Source: Streptomyces candidus
Lineage (GTDB): Bacteria; Actinomycetota; Actinomycetes; Streptomycetales; Streptomycetaceae
Assembly (NCBI RefSeq): GCF_014207445.1
Contig: NZ_JACHEM010000013.1
Span: 186,001 to 250,000, forward strand
Reading direction: 5' to 3'
DNA: 64,000 bases
Position numbers and translations under genes: made by a program. Under the pieces are notes generated by a model. It saw only the letters and a program-made list of their open reading frames with translations. It searched no databases and was not told the origin of the DNA. This document shows positions 1-8,145 of the stretch, piece after piece; the stretch's first letter is position 1, and each line of letters opens with the position of its first letter.

Positions 1-1111
1 TCGGCAGGTCGTGCAGCTTCTTCAGGGTGTTGAAGAAGGCGCTCTCGTTGTCGAGCACGTGCTGGTTGAGGCCCTCGCGCTCGAAGATGTCGAGGTTGGC
101 GAGGCCGACGGCGGCCGAGACCGGGTGGCCGCCGAAGGTGTAGCCGTGCAGGAAGGTGTTGTCGCCCTCGTAGAACGGCTCGGCGATCCTGTCGGAGATG
201 ATGCAGGCGCCGATCGGCGAGTAGCCCGAGGTCATGCCCTTGGCGCAGGTGATCATGTCCGGTACGTAGCCGAACTTGTCGCACGCGAACATGGTGCCCA
301 GGCGGCCGAAGGCGCAGATGACCTCGTCGGAGACCAGCAGCACGTCGTACTTGTCGCAGATCTCGCGGACCCGCTGGAAGTACCCGGGCGGCGGCGGGAA
401 GCAGCCGCCGGCGTTCTGCACCGGCTCCAGGAAGACCGCGGCGACGGTGTCCGCGCCCTCGAAGAGGATCTCCTGCTCGATCTGGTCGGCGGCCCAGCGG
501 CCGAAGGCCTCCGGGTCGTCGCCGTGGATCGGCGCACGGTAGATGTTGGTGTTGGGGACCTTGTGCGCGCCCGGCACGAGGGGCTCGAACGGGGCCTTGA
601 GCGCGGGCAGCCCGGTGATGGACAGGGCGCCCTGCGGGGTGCCGTGGTAGGCGACGGCACGCGAGATGACCTTGTACTTGGTGTGGTGGCCGCGCAGCTT
701 CCAGTACTGCTTGGCGAGCTTCCACGCGGTCTCGACGGCCTCGCCGCCGCCCGTCGTGAAGAAGACCTTGTTCAGGTCGCCCGGCGCGTAGTCCGCGAGC
801 CGCTCCGCCAGCTCGACGGCCTTCGGGTGGGCGTACGACCAGATCGGGAAGAAGGCCAGTTCCTGGGCCTGCTTGTAGGCGGTCTCGGCGAGCTCGTGCC
901 GGCCGTGGCCGGCGTTCACCACGAACAGGCCGGACAGACCGTCGAGGTAGCGCTTGCCCTTGTCGTCGAAGATGTACGTTCCCTCGCCGCGCACGATGGT
1001 CGGCACGGGGGCGTTCTCGTACGACGACATGCGGGTGAAGTGCATCCACAGGTGGTCGTACGCGGTCTTCGAGAGGTCCTTGCCGGTGGCAGGGTTGCTG
1101 GTGGCACTCAC
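1..1111 (-). CDS. Class III aminotransferase (polyamine/omega-amino acid), C-terminus cut by window edge
   Basis: PLP-dependent class III (fold type I) aminotransferase. About 370 residues are visible and the C-terminus lies beyond the left edge. The PLP lysine is K291 in ITCAKGMTSGY, and the aspartate motif VSDEVICAFGR precedes it. A GTG start at 1111 is chosen because it follows the TAG stop of the upstream Lrp gene by two bases, implying one transcript and translational coupling. The aminobutyraldehyde dehydrogenase divergent from this pair, and the PotD gene after it, suggest a putrescine, diamine or GABA amino donor. The family alone does not fix the substrate; beta-alanine:pyruvate-type activity is an alternative. 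Confidence 0.88.
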   Translation of the reverse strand, partial: MSATSNPATGKDLSKTAYDHLWMHFTRMSSYENAPVPTIVRGEGTYIFDDKGKRYLDGLSGLFVVNAGHGRHELAETAYKQAQELAFFPIWSYAHPKAVELAERLADYAPGDLNKVFFTTGGGEAVETAWKLAKQYWKLRGHHTKYKVISRAVAYHGTPQGALSITGLPALKAPFEPLVPGAHKVPNTNIYRAPIHGDDPEAFGRWAADQIEQEILFEGADTVAAVFLEPVQNAGGCFPPPPGYFQRVREICDKYDVLLVSDEVICAFGRLGTMFACDKFGYVPDMITCAKGMTSGYSPIGACIISDRIAEPFYEGDNTFLHGYTFGGHPVSAAVGLANLDIFEREGLNQHVLDNESAFFNTLKKLHDLP

Positions 1112-1113
1112 GG

Positions 1114-1620
1114 CTATCGGGTTCCCCACATGTAGGTCTGCTTCTTGAGCTTGAGGTAGACAAAGCTCTCGGTGGAGCGCACGCCGGGAAGGGTCCGGAT
1201 GCGTCTGTTGATCATCTCCAGGAGGTGGTCGTCGTCCTCGCACACGATCTCCGCGAGCAGGTCGAAGGAGCCCGCCGTCACGACGACGTACTCCACCTCC
1301 GCCATGTCGGTGAGCGCGTCGGCGACCGGATCGAGGTCGCCCTCCACGTTGATGCCGACCATCGCCTGACGCCGGAAGCCCACGGTGAGCGGGTCCGTGA
1401 CGGCGACGATCTGCATCACGCCCTGGTCGAGCAGTTTCTGCACGCGCTGGCGCACGGCCGCCTCGGAGAGGCCGACCGCCTTGCCGATGGCGGCGTACGG
1501 ACGGCGGCCGTCCTCCTGGAGCTGTTGGATGATCGCCAGGGAGACGGAGTCGATCGCCGGGGAGCTGCCGCTGCCGGGCCTGGGTTCTGCGCTACGACTG
1601 ACCACGGAGCCACTGTGCAT
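1114..1620 (-). CDS. Lrp/AsnC-family transcriptional regulator
   Basis: A 168-residue Lrp/AsnC protein. An N-terminal winged helix-turn-helix (about residues 22-70, containing the recognition stretch GLSEAAVRQRV) is followed by the ligand-binding RAM domain (about 85-160). The ATG at 1620 is preferred because upstream in-frame sequence is low-complexity and the chosen protein has normal family length. It lies 2 bp upstream of the aminotransferase and is divergent from the aldehyde dehydrogenase at 1791, the usual layout for a local regulator of amine catabolism. Two direct AATCCGnnGTT half-sites 31 bp apart lie in the shared upstream region. From memory, the S. coelicolor gene at this locus has been studied as a regulator of polyamine/monoamine use (EpuRI); I cannot confirm orthology here. 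Confidence 0.9.
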   Translation of the reverse strand: MHSGSVVSRSAEPRPGSGSSPAIDSVSLAIIQQLQEDGRRPYAAIGKAVGLSEAAVRQRVQKLLDQGVMQIVAVTDPLTVGFRRQAMVGINVEGDLDPVADALTDMAEVEYVVVTAGSFDLLAEIVCEDDDHLLEMINRRIRTLPGVRSTESFVYLKLKKQTYMWGTR

Positions 1621-1655
1621 CACGTATCGCCCGTCCCGCAAGAGCAGACCGATGA

Positions 1656-1697
1656 AATCCGTTGTTCGCGGCCTGTGATTTAACTGAATCCGAAGTT
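1656..1697. promoter_or_regulatory. Candidate Lrp/AsnC operator (two direct half-sites)
   Basis: AATCCGTTGTT at 1656-1666 and AATCCGAAGTT at 1687-1697 are direct repeats whose starts are 31 bp apart, close to three helical turns. They lie between the divergent regulator (1620) and dehydrogenase (1791), where an Lrp-type octamer would be expected to bind one DNA face. A related sequence lies before the second dehydrogenase gene (8036-8047). Operator function is inferred. Confidence 0.5.
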
Positions 1698-1790
1698 GCT
1701 GCCCTGTGGGTATGTCGAAAGCGTCAAGTCTCTGACTAATGTGGGTGTCTCGCCCACCGGACATCGACACATCGACAAGGGAGAGTGGCC

Positions 1791-3230
1791 GTGACCACCG
1801 AGCTGCGCCGTCTGCGCAACTACATCGCCGGGGAGTTCCGGGACGCCGCCGACGGCCGGACCACCGACGTGATCAACCCGGCGACCGGCGAGGCGTACGC
1901 GACCGCGCCGCTCTCCGGCCAGGAGGACGTCGACGCCGCGATGGCCGCCGCCGCCGAAGCGTTCCCCGCCTGGCGCGACCAGACGCCCGCCGAGCGCCAG
2001 AAGGCCCTGCTGAAGATCGCGGACGCCTTCGAGGAGCGCGCGGAGGAGCTGATCGCCGCCGAGTCGGAGAACTGCGGCAAGCCGCTGGGCCTGACCCGCA
2101 CCGAAGAGATCCCGCCGATGGTCGACCAGATCCGCTTCTTCGCGGGCGCGGCGCGTCTCCTGGAGGGCCGCAGCGCCGGCGAGTACATGGAGGGCCTGAC
2201 CTCCATCGTGCGCCGCGAGCCGGTCGGCGTCTGCGCGCAGGTCGCACCGTGGAACTACCCGATGATGATGGCCGTGTGGAAGTTCGCCCCCGCGCTCGCC
2301 GCGGGCAACACGGTCGTCCTGAAGCCGTCGGACACCACCCCCGCGTCGACCGTCCTGATGGCCGAGATCATCGGCTCCATCGTCCCCAGGGGCGTCTTCA
2401 ACGTCGTCTGCGGCGACCGTGACACCGGCCGCGCGATGGTCGAGCACAAGGTCCCGGCGATGGCCTCCATCACCGGCTCCGTACGGGCCGGCATGCAGGT
2501 CGCCGAGTCCGCGTCCAAGGACCTCAAGCGGGTCCACCTGGAGCTGGGCGGCAAGGCGCCGGTCGTCGTCTTCGAGGACACCGACATCGCCAAGGCCGTC
2601 GAGGACATCTCGGTGGCGGGCTTCTTCAACGCCGGCCAGGACTGCACGGCCGCCACCCGCGTGCTCGTGCAGGCCTCGATCCACGACGAGTTCGTGACCG
2701 CGCTCGCCAAGGCGGCGGCCGACACGAAGACCGGACTGCCGGACGACGAGGACGTGCTCTACGGGCCGCTCAACAACGCCAACCAGCTCCAGCAGGTCTC
2801 CGGCTTCGTCGACCGGCTGCCCGCGCACGCCAAGGTCGAGGCGGGCGGCCACCAGGTCGGCGACAAGGGCTACTTCTACGCTCCGACCGTCGTCTCCGGC
2901 CTCAAGCAGGACGACGAGATCATCCAGAACGAGGTCTTCGGCCCGGTCATCACCGTGCAGTCCTTCACCGACGAGGCGCAGGCGCTGGAGTGGGCGAACG
3001 GCGTGGAGTACGCCCTCGCGTCCTCGGTGTGGACCAAGGACCACGCGCGCGCCATGCGCATGTCCAAGAACCTCGACTTCGGCTGTGTGTGGATCAACAC
3101 CCACATCCCGCTGGTCGCGGAGATGCCGCACGGCGGATTCAAGAAGTCCGGTTACGGCAAGGATCTGTCCGCGTACGGCTTCGAGGACTACACCCGGATC
3201 AAGCACGTCATGACGTCGCTGGACGGCTGA
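1791..3230 (+). CDS. Gamma-aminobutyraldehyde dehydrogenase (first copy)
   Basis: NAD(P)-dependent aldehyde dehydrogenase of 479 residues, normal family length. The nucleophile is C285 in AGQDCTAATR and the general base is E251 in HLELGGKAP. WNYPMMMAVWK is the cofactor-binding region. The AGQDCTAATR context is typical of PatD/PuuC-like amino-aldehyde dehydrogenases that oxidise 4-aminobutyraldehyde (or its gamma-glutamyl form) to GABA. A GTG at 1785 is possible, but the GTG at 1791 sits 7 bp after AGGGAG (1778-1783) and is preferred. It is divergent from the Lrp regulator and followed by a PotD-like gene, matching a second dehydrogenase/PotD pair at 8146-10971. Confidence 0.88.
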   Translation: MTTELRRLRNYIAGEFRDAADGRTTDVINPATGEAYATAPLSGQEDVDAAMAAAAEAFPAWRDQTPAERQKALLKIADAFEERAEELIAAESENCGKPLGLTRTEEIPPMVDQIRFFAGAARLLEGRSAGEYMEGLTSIVRREPVGVCAQVAPWNYPMMMAVWKFAPALAAGNTVVLKPSDTTPASTVLMAEIIGSIVPRGVFNVVCGDRDTGRAMVEHKVPAMASITGSVRAGMQVAESASKDLKRVHLELGGKAPVVVFEDTDIAKAVEDISVAGFFNAGQDCTAATRVLVQASIHDEFVTALAKAAADTKTGLPDDEDVLYGPLNNANQLQQVSGFVDRLPAHAKVEAGGHQVGDKGYFYAPTVVSGLKQDDEIIQNEVFGPVITVQSFTDEAQALEWANGVEYALASSVWTKDHARAMRMSKNLDFGCVWINTHIPLVAEMPHGGFKKSGYGKDLSAYGFEDYTRIKHVMTSLDG

Positions 3231-3302
3231 GACGCGTAGCGGGGCGGGCGGTAGACGAAGTGTCTATTGCCCGCCCCCGCGCATCGGGGAAGGGTGGGCC
3301 CC

Positions 3303-4508
3303 ATGGGTGATCCTGGTCGCGTCTCGCGTCGTCTCTCGCGCCGTACGGTGCTCCGCGGCATCGGGTACGGAATAGGCACGACGGGCGCGCTCGCCGCGCT
3401 CACCGGGTGCGGTGTCCCCGCCGCTTACGTGGAGCCGGGCGACCGGGCCGGTACGGACACCTCCGACCGGGACAGGAGCCTGCAGTTCGCCAACTGGCCG
3501 CTCTACATCGACACGGACGACGAGGACGAGTCCAGGCGCCCCACCCTGGAGGAGTTCCAGAAGCGCACCGGGATCTCCGTCCGGTACACCGAGGAGATCA
3601 ACGACAACGACGAGTTCTTCGGCAAGATCAGCCCGGCCCTGATGAACCACCAGGAGACCGGCCGCGACCTCGTCGTCATGAGCGACTGGATGGCGTCCCG
3701 CTTCGTACGCCTGGGCTGGGTGCAGGAGATGGACCGCGCCAAGCAGCCCAACGTCGCCAAGTACCTGGATCCGCAACTGCTCTCGCCCGCGTTCGACAAG
3801 GGCCGGCTGCACACCGTCCCCTGGCAGTCCGGGATCACCGGCATCGCGTACAACCGCAAGAAGCTCGGCCGCGAGATCAAGCACGTCGCGGACCTGTGGC
3901 GGCCCGAACTCAAGGGCCGGGTCACGCTCTTCTCGGGACTGGACGAGAGCTTCGCGCTGCTCATGCAGGGGGAGGGTGTGGACGTCACCCGGTGGACCGC
4001 CGACGACTTCCACCGCATGTGCGACCGGGTCGGCAAGCTGGTGGACGGCAAGCACATCCGCCGCTTCACCGGCAACGACTACGTCAAGGACCTGTCCTCG
4101 GGCGACGTCCTGGCCTGCCAGGCGTACTCGGGCGACGTCGTCCAGCTCCAGGCCGACAACCCCGACATCGAGTTCGTCGTCCCGGAGGAGGGCGCGGAGC
4201 TGTGGGCGGAGTCCCTGATGATCCCCAACCGCGCCAAGCACAAGCGCAACGCCGAGAAGCTGATCGACCACTACTACGACCCCGGGATCGCCGCCGAGCT
4301 GGCCACCTGGGTCAACTACGTCTGCCCGGTCCCGGCCGCCCGCGACATCATCGCGTCCTCCAAGGACGAGGAGACGGCTGCCCTCGCCGAGGACCCGCTG
4401 ATCTTCCCGGACGACGAGATGCGCAAGCGGCTCGCCATCGCCCGGGACATCACGGCGGAGGAGCGGCTGGAGTTCGCGAAGACGTGGAACGGGATCGTGG
4501 GGCTCTGA
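3303..4508 (+). CDS. Spermidine/putrescine ABC transporter substrate-binding lipoprotein (orphan copy)
   Basis: PotD-type binding protein of 401 residues. The N-terminus carries a twin-arginine run (SRRLSRRTVLRG) and a lipobox ending LTGC (Cys36), so Tat export and lipid anchoring are expected. The core has the polyamine-binding features of the family (LQFANWPLYID, YTEEINDNDEFFGK, GNDYVKDLSSGD). The ATG at 3303 is 8 bp after GGGGAAGGG; a TTG further upstream lacks a site. No permease or ATPase gene follows, unlike the second copy at 9706, so it either shares PotABC (11150-14039) or serves another role. Confidence 0.87.
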   Translation: MGDPGRVSRRLSRRTVLRGIGYGIGTTGALAALTGCGVPAAYVEPGDRAGTDTSDRDRSLQFANWPLYIDTDDEDESRRPTLEEFQKRTGISVRYTEEINDNDEFFGKISPALMNHQETGRDLVVMSDWMASRFVRLGWVQEMDRAKQPNVAKYLDPQLLSPAFDKGRLHTVPWQSGITGIAYNRKKLGREIKHVADLWRPELKGRVTLFSGLDESFALLMQGEGVDVTRWTADDFHRMCDRVGKLVDGKHIRRFTGNDYVKDLSSGDVLACQAYSGDVVQLQADNPDIEFVVPEEGAELWAESLMIPNRAKHKRNAEKLIDHYYDPGIAAELATWVNYVCPVPAARDIIASSKDEETAALAEDPLIFPDDEMRKRLAIARDITAEERLEFAKTWNGIVGL

Positions 4509-4541
4509 CGCCTCCCCGCGCCGGTCATCGTCCCATCTGCG

Positions 4542-5255
4542 TCAACTCCCTTGCGTGCGGCGGAACTCGGCCACTTCCCCGGTGAGTGCGCGGAGCCGGT
4601 TGGTGGTGATGGCGTCGACGCCGGCCGCGAGCAGCCGGCGCATGGTGCGGCGGGTGTCCGCGGTCCACGCACCGACCAGCAGGCCGCTGCGGTGCGCGCG
4701 CTCGACGAGTGCCCGGTCGACCAGGGCGAAGCGGCAGTTCAGCCAGCGCGGGCCGATCGCCGCCAGCAGTTCCGGGCGGGGCGGAGCGGTGGACTTCCAG
4801 GTCAGGGCGATCTCGGCGTGCGGGTCGGCGGCGCGGACACGCATCATCGCGGCGGGGCCGCCGCAGTAGTACATCCGCTGGCCGGCCCCTGCCACGTGCA
4901 GCACCTCCACCACCTCGCGCACCAGCGGTTCGTGCGCGCCGGGCAGGTCGATCAGCAGGCGACGCGCCCCGACGGCGAGCACCGCCTCGCGCAGGGTCGG
5001 CACCTCACCGCCGGTCAGCGCGTCGAGCTCGGCCTTCGTGAGGTCGGCCAGCCACCGCTCGTGACCCCACAGCCGCTCCAGCGTCTCGTCGTGCAGCAGG
5101 ACCGGGACGCCGTCGCGGGTCAGCCGTACGTCGACCTCCACCGCGTCGGCACCCAGGGACAGCGCCGAGCGGATCGAGGGCAGCGAGTTCTCGCGGAAGC
5201 GGTACGGATCCCCGCGGTGCCCCACGGCGAGGAAGCTGCGCCTGTCGGTGCTCAT
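4542..5255 (-). CDS. Glycerophosphodiester phosphodiesterase family protein
   Basis: A 237-residue TIM-barrel GDPD protein. The metal/catalytic signature GHRGDPYRFRENS is near the N-terminus, with the EVDVRLTRDGVPVLLHD block at about residues 40-56 and a late WTADTRRTMRRLL segment typical of the family. It would hydrolyse glycerophosphodiesters to glycerol-3-phosphate and an alcohol. No signal peptide is visible, so it is probably cytoplasmic. It lies convergent to the potD copy on its right-hand strand partner (33-bp gap) and separate from the deaminase downstream, with no obvious functional link to polyamine genes. Confidence 0.88.
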   Translation of the reverse strand: MSTDRRSFLAVGHRGDPYRFRENSLPSIRSALSLGADAVEVDVRLTRDGVPVLLHDETLERLWGHERWLADLTKAELDALTGGEVPTLREAVLAVGARRLLIDLPGAHEPLVREVVEVLHVAGAGQRMYYCGGPAAMMRVRAADPHAEIALTWKSTAPPRPELLAAIGPRWLNCRFALVDRALVERAHRSGLLVGAWTADTRRTMRRLLAAGVDAITTNRLRALTGEVAEFRRTQGS

Positions 5256-5329
5256 GAGGTCATTGTTGGCGAAACGGGGGTACGGCGCTCAGCGGGCGCG
5301 CACGGTCCGCACGTCCAGCCGGGCGGTGC

Positions 5330-6355
5330 TCAGCCGGCGAGCCACCGCGCCGTGTAGGAGTCGATCTCCGCGGCGAGCGCCGCCTTGCCCGCCGGGTCCA
5401 GGAAGGATGCCCCGACGGCGTTCTTGGCGAGCTCCGCCACGCCGCGCTCGTCCAGGTCCAGGAGGCGGGCGGCCACCGCGTACTCGGTGTTGAGGTCGGT
5501 GCCGAACATCGGCGGGTCGTCGCTGTTGATGGTGACCAGGCAGCCCGCCGCGACCATCGCCTTGATCGGGTGCTCGTCCAGCGAGGCGACGGCGCGGGTG
5601 GCGATGTTCGAGGTGGGACAGACTTCGAGCGGGATCCGGTGCTCGGCCAGGTGGGCGAGGAGTTCCGGGTCCTGGGCGGCGCTGGTGCCGTGGCCGATGC
5701 GCTCGGCGCGCAGGTCGTTCAGCGCGTCCCAGACCGTCCCGGGGCCCGTGGTCTCGCCCGCGTGCGGGACGGAGTGCAGCCCCGCCTCGATGGCCCGGTC
5801 GAAGTACGGCTTGAACTGCGGGCGCGGCACACCGATCTCGGGGCCGCCCAGACCGAACGAGACCAGCCCCTCGGGACGGTGCTCCAGTGCCAGCCGCACC
5901 GTCTCCTCCGCCGACTCCAGACCCGCCTCGCCCGGGATGTCGAAGCACCAGCGCAGGATGACGCCGAGCTCGGACTCGGCGGCCTTGCGGGCGTCCTCGA
6001 TGGCGTCCATGAACGCCTGCGCGTCGATGCCCCGGCGGGTCGAGCTGTACGGGGTGACGGTCAGCTCGGCGTACCGGATGTTCTGCCGGGCCATGTCGCG
6101 GGCCACCTCGAAGGTGAGCAGCCGGACGTCCTCGGGGGTGCGGATCACGTCCACGACGGACAGGTACACGTCGATGAAGTGCGCGAAGTCGGTGAACGTG
6201 AAGAACTCGGCGAGCGCGGCCTCGTCGCTGGGCACCCTGGAGTCGGGGTGCCGGGCGGCCAGCTCGGCGACGATGCGCGGGGAGGCGGACCCGACGTGGT
6301 GCACGTGCAGTTCGGCCTTGGGCAGGCCCGCGATGAAGGGGCGCAGGTCTGACAT
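5330..6355 (-). CDS. Adenosine deaminase-family protein, possibly aminodeoxyfutalosine deaminase
   Basis: A 341-residue amidohydrolase of the adenosine deaminase family. Zinc/catalytic motifs are AELHVHHVG near residues 14-22, VPHAGE, ERIGHGTSA and INSDDPPMFGT, all intact. The ATG at 6355 follows AGGAGG with good spacing. The first histidine motif is HVHHVGSAS rather than the HxHLDG of classical adenosine deaminases. Streptomycetes make menaquinone by the futalosine route, which needs a deaminase from this family for 6-aminodeoxyfutalosine. I recall the S. coelicolor gene at this position being assigned to that step, but cannot verify it. Plain adenosine deamination is the alternative. Confidence 0.85.
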   Translation of the reverse strand: MSDLRPFIAGLPKAELHVHHVGSASPRIVAELAARHPDSRVPSDEAALAEFFTFTDFAHFIDVYLSVVDVIRTPEDVRLLTFEVARDMARQNIRYAELTVTPYSSTRRGIDAQAFMDAIEDARKAAESELGVILRWCFDIPGEAGLESAEETVRLALEHRPEGLVSFGLGGPEIGVPRPQFKPYFDRAIEAGLHSVPHAGETTGPGTVWDALNDLRAERIGHGTSAAQDPELLAHLAEHRIPLEVCPTSNIATRAVASLDEHPIKAMVAAGCLVTINSDDPPMFGTDLNTEYAVAARLLDLDERGVAELAKNAVGASFLDPAGKAALAAEIDSYTARWLAG

Positions 6356-6559
6356 CGGATCCTCCTGGAGCAGCGGGGCGGTACGGGGTGCGGTGACGGT
6401 GAGGGGACGCCGTGGCGGTCGCCGACGACGCCGCGCACGGGGTGCGGGGCGGCCGGCCGGAGAACGGGACACGGAGTGGCTGGGGATCATCGTAGGCGGG
6501 ACACTGGGCCATGTGGGGTACGCCGTAGCATGACCGGGGAACCGCGATCGGGAGGGCCC

Positions 6560-7252
6560 ATGTCAGACAACACGCCGCAGTATCCGGAGGCACCGGACCC
6601 CTGGGCGCCGCCGGAGAGCTCCGGGAACCGGGCGCCGCTGGACAAGCCGGGCGCGTCCGCGCCGGGCGGGCCGCTCCCGAACCCGGTGCACGACCAGCCG
6701 ACGGTGACGTCGATGCCGGCCGCCCCGTCGGACGCGGTGCCCGGCGTGCCCCCGGCCCCCGGTCCTTCCGCGGCGTACGGATACCCCGCGGGCCAGGGTG
6801 CGCCCGGACCCACGCCCGGGGCCTACGGCTACCCGCCCGCGTCGCCCTACCCCACCGGCGGCGGGTATCCGGGGTACCCGGGCTACGCCACACCGGGCGG
6901 CTGGACGGGCCAGGGGCAGCCGCGCAACGGTTTCGGCATCACGGCGATGGTGCTCGGGATCGTGTCGATCCCCCTGTTCTGCGCCTGGGGCGTCGTGAGC
7001 ATGGTCCTCGGCATCATGGCCGTGGTCTTCGGGGTCCTCGGGCGCAAGCGGGCCGCGCAAGGAGAAGCGACGAACGGCGGCATGGCGCTGGCCGGGATCA
7101 TCACCGGATCGGTCGGCATCCTGGTCGGGGCCGTCTTCCTCGCCTTCATGGTCTGGGCCATCGTGCAGAGCGAATCGCGGGCGGGCGCCGACCCGTGGGG
7201 CGCGGACTCGCAGCGCGCCTCCGCCGGTGTCGTGGCGGCAGCCGCCCGCTAG
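6560..7252 (+). CDS. DUF4190 membrane protein with proline-rich N-terminus
   Basis: A 230-residue protein. Residues 1-125 are rich in Pro, Gly, Ala and Tyr with GYP-type repeats (GYPAGQG, YGYPPASPYP). Residues about 128-220 hold the DUF4190 pattern: two hydrophobic segments around GFGITAMVLGIVSIPLF and GGMALAGIITGSVGILVGAVF, linked by a short basic LGRKRAAQGE loop. The ATG at 6560 follows GGGAGGG closely. Such proteins are common in actinobacteria and their function is unknown. It is divergent from the deaminase gene. Confidence 0.82.
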   Translation: MSDNTPQYPEAPDPWAPPESSGNRAPLDKPGASAPGGPLPNPVHDQPTVTSMPAAPSDAVPGVPPAPGPSAAYGYPAGQGAPGPTPGAYGYPPASPYPTGGGYPGYPGYATPGGWTGQGQPRNGFGITAMVLGIVSIPLFCAWGVVSMVLGIMAVVFGVLGRKRAAQGEATNGGMALAGIITGSVGILVGAVFLAFMVWAIVQSESRAGADPWGADSQRASAGVVAAAAR

Positions 7253-7325
7253 AGCGGCCGACCGCCGGCGCCCGCTGGACCGGCCGAGCGCAACCGCCCG
7301 CTGCCACCGCCGACTGCCGGGGCCT

Positions 7326-7360
7326 GCCGCGGGCGGCCCGGTTACCCCTCCGCCCGCGGC
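7326..7360. terminator. Bidirectional terminator between convergent genes
   Basis: Arms GCCGCGGGCGG (7326-7336) and CCGCCCGCGGC (7350-7360) are perfectly complementary over 11 bp with a 13-nt loop. They lie between the convergent DUF4190 and NADAR genes. No U-tract follows, as is usual in streptomycetes. Confidence 0.6.
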
Positions 7361-7376
7361 CCCGGCGGCCGGGGCG

Positions 7377-7940
7377 TCAGTGCGTCGGCAACGGGAGGGT
7401 CAGCAACCGGTTCCTGACCTCCATGAGCGCGAAGCCCAGGAGGTTGTGCCCCCGCCACTGCGCGGGGTCCGCGGCCCGCGGGTCGTCCGCCGTCAGGCCG
7501 ATGCCCCAGACCCGGTCCACGGGACTCGCCTCGACCAGCACGCGGCCGCCCGTGCCCAGGAGGTAGGCACCCAGGTCCGGATGCCGGGTGAACTTGTGGA
7601 CGTTTCCCTCGACGACGATGTCGAACCGGCGGTCCTGCCAGAGGGCATCGTCGAAGCCGCGGACGAGGCGGCCGGCCTTCTTCGCGGCGGCGGGCGAGGT
7701 GGCCTCCAGCGCCGCCCGCCGCGCCTCCTCGTCGCCGAAGAGCTCCGCCTTGCGGGCCATCATCCAGTGCTCTGCGGTCGCGTACCGCACGCCGTCCACG
7801 GTGAACGGCGACTCCCACCACTGGCTGAAAACGCTCGGGCCGAGCGAGCCGTCCGGTCGCGGACGGTGACCCCAGAAGTACAGGAACTCCACCCTCTCGC
7901 CCCTGTTGACCTGCGCCGCCAGCTCCTCGATCCGTCTCAT
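7377..7940 (-). CDS. NADAR (YbiA-like) family protein
   Basis: A 187-residue single-domain protein of the NADAR/YbiA family. Recognisable blocks are FYFWG-like LYFWGHRP, FSQWWESPFTVDGVRYATAEHWMM near residues 40-62, NVHKFTRHPDL and VWGIGLTADDPRA. Members have been linked to N-glycosidase activity on riboflavin intermediates and to removal of ADP-ribose-type adducts. The ATG at 7940 gives the normal family length; upstream in-frame codons exist but lack a good ribosome site. It stands alone on the minus strand, without ADP-ribosylation partners in view. Confidence 0.83.
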   Translation of the reverse strand: MRRIEELAAQVNRGERVEFLYFWGHRPRPDGSLGPSVFSQWWESPFTVDGVRYATAEHWMMARKAELFGDEEARRAALEATSPAAAKKAGRLVRGFDDALWQDRRFDIVVEGNVHKFTRHPDLGAYLLGTGGRVLVEASPVDRVWGIGLTADDPRAADPAQWRGHNLLGFALMEVRNRLLTLPLPTH

Positions 7941-8035
7941 GCATGCGAGTCTGGCATCCGCCACGGACACTCCGTACGGTATTTCCACGCCGACTCGACA
8001 CTCGGTCGACCGAATCCGTCGCGTAACCAAAAGGC

Positions 8036-8078
8036 AACAACGGAATCACTTGTTGGCGGCGTTCGGCTCTGCCAGGAT
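8036..8078 (+). promoter_or_regulatory. Promoter and overlapping candidate operator of the second dehydrogenase/PotABCD operon
   Basis: TTGTTG at 8050-8055 and CAGGAT at 8073-8078 are separated by 17 bp, a good vegetative promoter. The -35 element is also the right arm of an inverted repeat, CAACAA (8035-8040) / TTGTTG (8050-8055). AACAACGGAATC at 8036-8047 resembles the inverted form of the AATCCGnnGTT half-sites upstream of the first dehydrogenase. Binding here would occlude the -35. Confidence 0.5.
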
Positions 8079-8145
8079 CGGCAATCAAATCAAGCTGGAG
8101 CTACGCCGACCTCCGTATGACGGGGTGAACGGCGGAGGAGAGCGC

